Source: an uncultured Clostridia bacterium (GTDB taxonomy: Bacteria > Bacillota > Clostridia > Lachnospirales > Lachnospiraceae). Taken from it: 18,445 nt of DNA. The position numbers and the translations under genes were made by a program. Positions 14,860-18,445 of this stretch are shown here, piece after piece. The stretch lies in the NCBI GenBank assembly GCA_947304065.1, contig CAMZAI010000025.1, forward strand, positions 1 through 18,445, given 5' to 3'. Under the pieces are notes generated by a model that saw nothing but the letters and a program-made list of their open reading frames with translations, was not told the DNA's origin and ran no database searches. Within the stretch, counting starts at the first letter, position 1. Each line of letters begins with the position of its first letter.

Positions 14860-14885
14860 AAAACTGTAGTATCGGCATACTACAG
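14860..14885 (-). terminator. Terminator of corA overlapping its stop codon
   Basis: CTGTAGTAT (14864-14872) pairs perfectly with ATACTACAG (14877-14885) around a 4-base loop, followed on the minus strand by TTTT (14863-14860). The stem includes the corA stop (14880-14882). Confidence 0.65.
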
Positions 14886-15800
14886 CCATTTTTTCTTTTT
14901 GAAGAAGATCAGGCAGAGGACCACGATCAGGATGCTCACGACGATGACCGCCGGATATCCCCAGACGGAGTCGAGCTCGGGCATATACTTAAAGTTCATG
15001 CCGTACCATCCGACGATCAGTGTCAGGGGCATGAAGATAGCCGTTACGACCGTGAGCACGGTCATGATGCGGTTCTGTCTGACGTCGAGGCGTGACTCAT
15101 AGGTGTCGCGGATCTGGCCCGCATAGTCGAGCAGCGAATTAACGAGATCGAAGAGCCTTGATACCCTGTTCGAGAAAAGCCTGAAGAAGCGGATATTCTC
15201 GGACTTGAAGAAGTTGTTCTCATTCTCCTCGAGTTCCTGCGCAAGGTCGATCAGATGGTCGTAATGGATCCTGAGGTCGCGCAGCTCGCATCGGATGTCG
15301 CCCAGTCTCGTGATATCGGGATCCGAATCGCTGTCAATATCCCTGTCGATCGCATCGAGCTCCCTCTCGTATTTCTCAAGCAGCGCCAGATCATCATGGA
15401 TGATCGCTTCAAGGAAATCGTATATGAATCTCTCAAGGCTGGGGAAACGCCACTTCTTCGTATCGACGACCTTTTTGATCAGCTTCGATACGGTGTCCCC
15501 GGGATCGATGAACACGATACCCTTCTCATCCAGCGCGAACGCGAATTTCTGATATTCGCCGAAGATATTCTTCCTGTCGGGTATCGCAAAGGTACCGGTG
15601 ACCGAATCATAGTTCACCTCCGCCTTCGTGGTGTGGATATCGAACACGTCAATGTCCATATCTATGCCGAGTTCAAAGTCTTCGCGCCCGGCCTGCCACT
15701 CCTGCGGGGTAAGGACAGCCACATACTGCTGCTTCTTTTTCCCGGTACGCAGCTCAGGTCCCGCGCACTCTCTTAAGGTACTGTCGATCACGTAATACAT
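14880..15800 (-). CDS. corA: CorA-family divalent cation transporter
   Basis: This is a 306-residue CorA/MIT-type protein. It has an alpha/beta cytosolic domain, long acidic helices (about 120-240, with the very acidic DRDIDSDSDPD), a first membrane helix ending in the signature YGMNF (GMN at 267-269), and a second helix running to the Lys-rich tail KKKKWL. Pentameric CorA proteins pass Mg2+ (also Co2+ or Ni2+) through a pore lined by the first helix, gated by Mg2+ bound to the cytosolic part. I chose the start at 15800 (MYYVIDSTL) because AAGGAG lies 8 bases upstream; the frame opens further up to 15878, through the structured leader. It lies about 100 bp downstream of the GH5 gene on the same strand. 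Confidence 0.93.
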   Translation of the reverse strand: MYYVIDSTLRECAGPELRTGKKKQQYVAVLTPQEWQAGREDFELGIDMDIDVFDIHTTKAEVNYDSVTGTFAIPDRKNIFGEYQKFAFALDEKGIVFIDPGDTVSKLIKKVVDTKKWRFPSLERFIYDFLEAIIHDDLALLEKYERELDAIDRDIDSDSDPDITRLGDIRCELRDLRIHYDHLIDLAQELEENENNFFKSENIRFFRLFSNRVSRLFDLVNSLLDYAGQIRDTYESRLDVRQNRIMTVLTVVTAIFMPLTLIVGWYGMNFKYMPELDSVWGYPAVIVVSILIVVLCLIFFKKKKWL

Positions 15801-15814
15801 CGGAATCTCCTTCT

Positions 15815-15859
15815 CACAGACACACGGGACGGTCCTTCCGTCTGTGAAAGGGCCGTCCC
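15815..15859 (-). promoter_or_regulatory. Structured corA leader with overlapping helices
   Basis: On the minus strand a 10 bp stem (15859-15850 with 15835-15826, one G-T pair) encloses a 14-base loop. The loop contains CACAGAC, which is complementary to GTCTGTG just past the stem and two bases before the AAGGAG ribosome site. The two pairings are alternatives, or could be combined as a pseudoknot if the long stem opens a little. This could control corA translation. It does not resemble the large M-box riboswitch. Confidence 0.4.
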
Positions 15860-15867
15860 CTAAACGT

Positions 15868-15897
15868 TTGAAAAGCACATAAACATGCGCCTTTCAA
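15868..15897 (-). other. Hairpin after the GH5 gene
   Basis: A 13 bp stem (15868-15880 with 15885-15897, two G-T pairs on the minus-strand RNA) has a 4-base loop and begins 4 bases past the GH5 stop. No T tract follows it, so it may protect the 3' end or act as a weak terminator rather than stopping transcription fully. Confidence 0.5.
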
Positions 15898-15901
15898 GGC
15901 A

Positions 15902-16945
15902 TTACATGTACTTCAAAAGCTCATTTCGAACACTGTTCAACCACGCTCCGTCAAGGCTGAAGTTCATCTCCCTGAACGACCACGCCGAACGTGCGATGTT
16001 ATATTTAACCAGAGCCGCATTAATGTCCTTATACCAGTTGATCAGCTCTTCGGGCTTTGCCAGATCGATGACTCCGTACTCGCCGCAGTAGAGCGGAACG
16101 TTGTTCTTTTCCGCGATGTCAACGGCGGTCTTGAACATTCTCTCGAAATATCCGGCGTCGAGCAGCGCATCGTCCGCTCCTGCCTCAAATTCGCCCGCGA
16201 AATCCCCGCCGAACAGTTCATTCGAACGCTCACGGTAGATGCGGTAGGTATCGGGATACTTAAAGCTGTACTTTTCGGGCTCGCGCGGCATCGTCTTGAT
16301 CCAGTACGCTCCCTGATGCGTAAATACGATCGGGCTGTAGCAGTGGAACGTGAATACCGTGTTCTCGTCAACGGGTACGTCAAGCAGGGTCAGGCCGTAA
16401 ATGCTGTCGTTAAAGATACCGCCGACCACGATCCTGATGTCACGGTTCTTTTCCCTGATGGCCTTTATCGTCCTGGTCGCGATCTTATTCCAGGGATCCG
16501 TGAATTCCTTCGAGGTAACCTCGTTCAGGAGCTCAAAGCAGACAAAATCTTTATTCTTCGCATATCTGTCGGTCAGCGCGCACCAGAGATCGACAAAGAT
16601 GTCCTGCAGATTCTCGCTGTAGAAGAACTGGCAGTTGTTCTCATCGTCGAATACATAGCCGTGCGCCTTGTGCAGGTCCAGGATCATGTTGAGACCATAC
16701 TTTTTGCACCATTCCATGCAGGAATCGAGATAGGCCAGACCGTCCTCGCGGAGCGTTCCGTCCTCGTTCTGGATGACCTCTGCGTCAACGGGCACGCGGA
16801 CATGGTCGAGCCCCCAGCCCTTTATCGTTTCAAAATCCTTCTCGGTAATGAAGGTATCGTAATGTTCCTTTGTGTAGTTGTTCCCGCACTGCGACAGCCA
16901 GCCGCCCAGGTTCACTCCTTTAAGATAACCGTCAAAATTTCTCAT
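15902..16945 (-). CDS. GH5-type glycoside hydrolase (cellulase-like), cytoplasmic
   Basis: This is a 347-residue single-domain clan GH-A hydrolase. It opens with LKGVNLGGWL, typical of GH5 exoglucanase-like and related proteins. R50 lies in HVRVPV. The acid/base is E142 in FELLNEVTS, H201 and Y203 lie in FTFHCYSP, and the nucleophile is E289 in YCGEYGV. W322 closes the site in RSAWSFREM. There is no signal peptide, carbohydrate-binding module or anchor, so it probably acts on imported beta-linked oligosaccharides. The ribosome site AGGAGG lies just before the ATG at 16945. It starts divergently from the Fe-S scaffold gene. Exact subfamily and substrate (beta-glucan, mannan or glucoside) are not determinable here. 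Confidence 0.92.
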   Translation of the reverse strand: MRNFDGYLKGVNLGGWLSQCGNNYTKEHYDTFITEKDFETIKGWGLDHVRVPVDAEVIQNEDGTLREDGLAYLDSCMEWCKKYGLNMILDLHKAHGYVFDDENNCQFFYSENLQDIFVDLWCALTDRYAKNKDFVCFELLNEVTSKEFTDPWNKIATRTIKAIREKNRDIRIVVGGIFNDSIYGLTLLDVPVDENTVFTFHCYSPIVFTHQGAYWIKTMPREPEKYSFKYPDTYRIYRERSNELFGGDFAGEFEAGADDALLDAGYFERMFKTAVDIAEKNNVPLYCGEYGVIDLAKPEELINWYKDINAALVKYNIARSAWSFREMNFSLDGAWLNSVRNELLKYM

Positions 16946-17028
16946 TTGTCCTCCTTCCGCTTCGTTCCGGGCATTCGCAGCTTCGCCTTCGGCGAATTCT
17001 GACCTGCACCTCCATACGTACTATTCAC

Positions 17029-17057
17029 ACAATAACAAATCCGAGTTTTATTGGCAA
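17029..17057 (-). promoter_or_regulatory. Promoter of the GH5 gene
   Basis: On the minus strand, TTGCCA (17057-17052) and TATTGT (17034-17029) are 17 bases apart. The start would be near 17022, giving a leader of about 77 bases with a small hairpin (TTCGCC/GGCGAA). Confidence 0.55.
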
Positions 17058-17101
17058 GAAAAAAACTGTTTTTATAAATGCCTTTTCGCTCGGCTTTTCT
17101 C

Positions 17102-17130
17102 TTGAATCCCCAAAAGTTCTGTGATAGAAT
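17102..17130 (+). promoter_or_regulatory. Promoter of the Fe-S scaffold/GGGtGRT operon
   Basis: TTGAAT (17102-17107), a 17-base spacer and TAGAAT (17125-17130), with TG at 17122-17123 making an extended -10. The start is near 17137, 37 bases before the ATG. Confidence 0.7.
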
Positions 17131-17173
17131 CAATATGCTTTTGGATATGTTACAAAAACATAAGGAGGAATAT

Positions 17174-17866
17174 ATGATCTACTCAACAGAAGTTAAGAAC
17201 ATGTGCCCTGTTACACAGGGGGTACATCACGGCGCAGCGCCCATCCCCGAGGAAGCGAAGTGGGTTAAGGCGAAAAAGGTTGAGGATATCTCCGGCTATA
17301 CCCACGGTATCGGCTGGTGCGCACCTCAGCAGGGAGCATGTAAGCTCTCGCTCAACGTAAAAGACGGCGTTATCCAGGAGGCTCTTGTAGAGACCATCGG
17401 ATGCTCCGGCATGACTCATTCCGCAGCTATGGCAGCCGAGATCCTTCCCGGCCTTACCATTCTCGAGGCTCTGAACACAGACCTTGTTTGCGATGCGATC
17501 AACACCGCCATGAGAGAGCTCTTCCTTCAGATCGTTTACGGAAGAACACAGAGCGCATTCTCAGAGGACGGCCTTCAGATCGGCGCAGGTCTTGAGGACC
17601 TCGGCAAGGGAACCCGTTCCATGATCGGTACCACTTACGGTACTCTCGAGAAGGGTCCCCGTTACCTTGAGCTCACGGACGGCTACATCACACACCTCGC
17701 ACTCGACGAGAACGATGAGATCATCGGCTACAAGTACGTTAACTTCGGAAAGCTTATGGATTTCCTGAAGAAGGGTGAAGAAGCCAAGACAGCTATCGAG
17801 AAGGCATCGGGCCAGTACGGCAGAGTAGCCGACGCGGTTCGCCTTATCGATCCCAGAAAAGAATAA
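17174..17866 (+). CDS. NifU/IscU-like iron-sulfur cluster assembly scaffold protein
   Basis: This is a 230-residue protein. Residues 53-120 resemble the IscU/NifU-N scaffold: GACKLSLNVKDGVIQEA carries C56 where IscU has its CGD cysteine, and ETIGCSGMTHSAAMAAEIL carries C77 where IscU has the second ligand. C106 is a candidate third. The flanks differ from classical IscU, with an N-terminal extension (C11, C49) and a C-terminal segment from about 150 with its own strands. I chose the start at 17174 for its AAGGAGG site; the open frame further up crosses the promoter. In Clostridia this gene type is paired with a GGGtGRT protein, exactly as here (19 bp gap). A scaffold role is inferred from the cysteines; whether it builds clusters has not been shown by sequence. 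Confidence 0.85.
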   Translation: MIYSTEVKNMCPVTQGVHHGAAPIPEEAKWVKAKKVEDISGYTHGIGWCAPQQGACKLSLNVKDGVIQEALVETIGCSGMTHSAAMAAEILPGLTILEALNTDLVCDAINTAMRELFLQIVYGRTQSAFSEDGLQIGAGLEDLGKGTRSMIGTTYGTLEKGPRYLELTDGYITHLALDENDEIIGYKYVNFGKLMDFLKKGEEAKTAIEKASGQYGRVADAVRLIDPRKE

Positions 17867-17885
17867 GCACAGGAGGACAATTAAA

Positions 17886-18445
17886 ATGGCATTATTTGAA
17901 TCATATGAGAGAAGAGAGCCTCAGATCCTTGCTGTGTTAAAGCAGTACGGCATCTCTTCGATTGAAGAATGTAAAGATATCACTATGGCTGCCGGCATCG
18001 ATGTTTACAAACTCATCGAAGGCATCCAGCCCATCTGCTTCGAGAACGCAAAGTGGGCATACACCGTTGGCGCGGCTATCGCCATCAAGAAGGGCTGCCG
18101 CAAGGCAGCTGACGCAGCGGCAGCTATCGGCGAAGGCCTCCAGGCTTTCTGCATCCCCGGCTCCGTTGCCGATACACGTAAGGTTGGTCTCGGACACGGC
18201 AACCTCGGCAAGATGCTCCTTGAAGAGGACACCGAGTGCTTCGCTTTCCTTGCAGGTCACGAGTCATTCGCAGCCGCTGAGGGCGCTATCGGTATCGCAG
18301 AGAAGGCAAACAAGGTTCGCCAGAAGCCTCTCCGTGTTATCCTTAACGGTCTCGGAAAAGACGCTGCACAGATCATCTCCCGTATCAACGGCTTTACTTT
18401 CGTAGAGACCGAGTACGATCCTTACACCAACACTGTTAAGGAAGT
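17886..18445 (+). CDS. GGGtGRT protein, N-terminal part (cut by window edge)
   Basis: The frame starts at ATG 17886, after AGGAGG, and stays open to the window end, giving 186 residues. It begins MALFESYERREPQILAVLKQ and contains GLGHGNLGKMLLEEDTECFA and LAGHESFAAAEGAIGIAEKA. These match the conserved, uncharacterised GGGtGRT family (normally about 330 residues); the naming motif would lie in the missing part. It is co-transcribed with the Fe-S scaffold gene. No biochemical function is known to me. The fixed pairing suggests that it works with the scaffold, perhaps as a client or helper. Confidence 0.85.
   Translation, partial: MALFESYERREPQILAVLKQYGISSIEECKDITMAAGIDVYKLIEGIQPICFENAKWAYTVGAAIAIKKGCRKAADAAAAIGEGLQAFCIPGSVADTRKVGLGHGNLGKMLLEEDTECFAFLAGHESFAAAEGAIGIAEKANKVRQKPLRVILNGLGKDAAQIISRINGFTFVETEYDPYTNTVKE

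Noticed and set aside
15801..15878. N-terminal extension of CorA to ATG 15878.
   Set aside because: It runs through the structured leader, lacks a good ribosome site, and the ATG at 15800 has AAGGAG.
16977..17000. TTCGCC/GGCGAA hairpin upstream of the GH5 gene as a terminator.
   Set aside because: A 6 bp stem without a T tract, lying inside the likely GH5 leader.

Overview
The window looks like a chromosomal segment of a low-oxygen Clostridia, most likely a Lachnospiraceae-type gut or rumen bacterium. This is inferred from the gene families (selenium trafficking genes, an SARP-like regulator, a PdaA-like deacetylase, an Fe-S scaffold paired with a GGGtGRT protein), strong GGAGG ribosome sites, SigA-type promoters and a moderate GC content. 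I see no mobile elements, CRISPR array, tRNA or rRNA.

Left end to 3870: the tail of an unidentified + strand gene with a terminator, then a tight minus-strand operon read right to left. It holds a cysteine desulfurase-family protein, a LysR regulator (44 bp overlap), rarA and a 77-residue membrane protein. 3871-6793: across a divergent promoter lies a plus-strand selenium operon of a YedE-type transporter, a TusA-like carrier, a DUF3343 putative Se/S carrier and selenophosphate synthetase SelD, ended by a strong terminator. A 14 bp hairpin sits between the DUF3343 stop and selD. Desulfurase, LysR and the four-gene operon together form a selenium acquisition and activation module: import, mobilisation and carriage of Se, then ATP-dependent conversion to selenophosphate. 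The users of selenophosphate are not in the window.

6795-10518: a divergent signalling pair, a BTAD/SARP-type transcription factor (minus) and a REC-HD-GYP-GGDEF c-di-GMP protein (plus). Both end in the same degenerate GGDEF-like domain, in which the active site is replaced by S-x-S-Q-aromatic while an I-site-like RxxD is kept. The 409 bp between them holds two near-consensus divergent promoters and five copies of GTAACC. This is the most unusual part of the window and suggests an undescribed c-di-GMP-linked transcriptional circuit.

10607-15901: a membrane-anchored SH3b/PdaA-like deacetylase (plus), then on the minus strand an uncharacterised glycosidase-like protein followed by an extended SDR (NAD-dependent epimerase-like), and a CorA metal transporter with a structured leader. 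15902-18445: an intracellular GH5-type glycosidase (minus), and divergently a NifU-like Fe-S scaffold and the start of a GGGtGRT protein, cut by the window edge.
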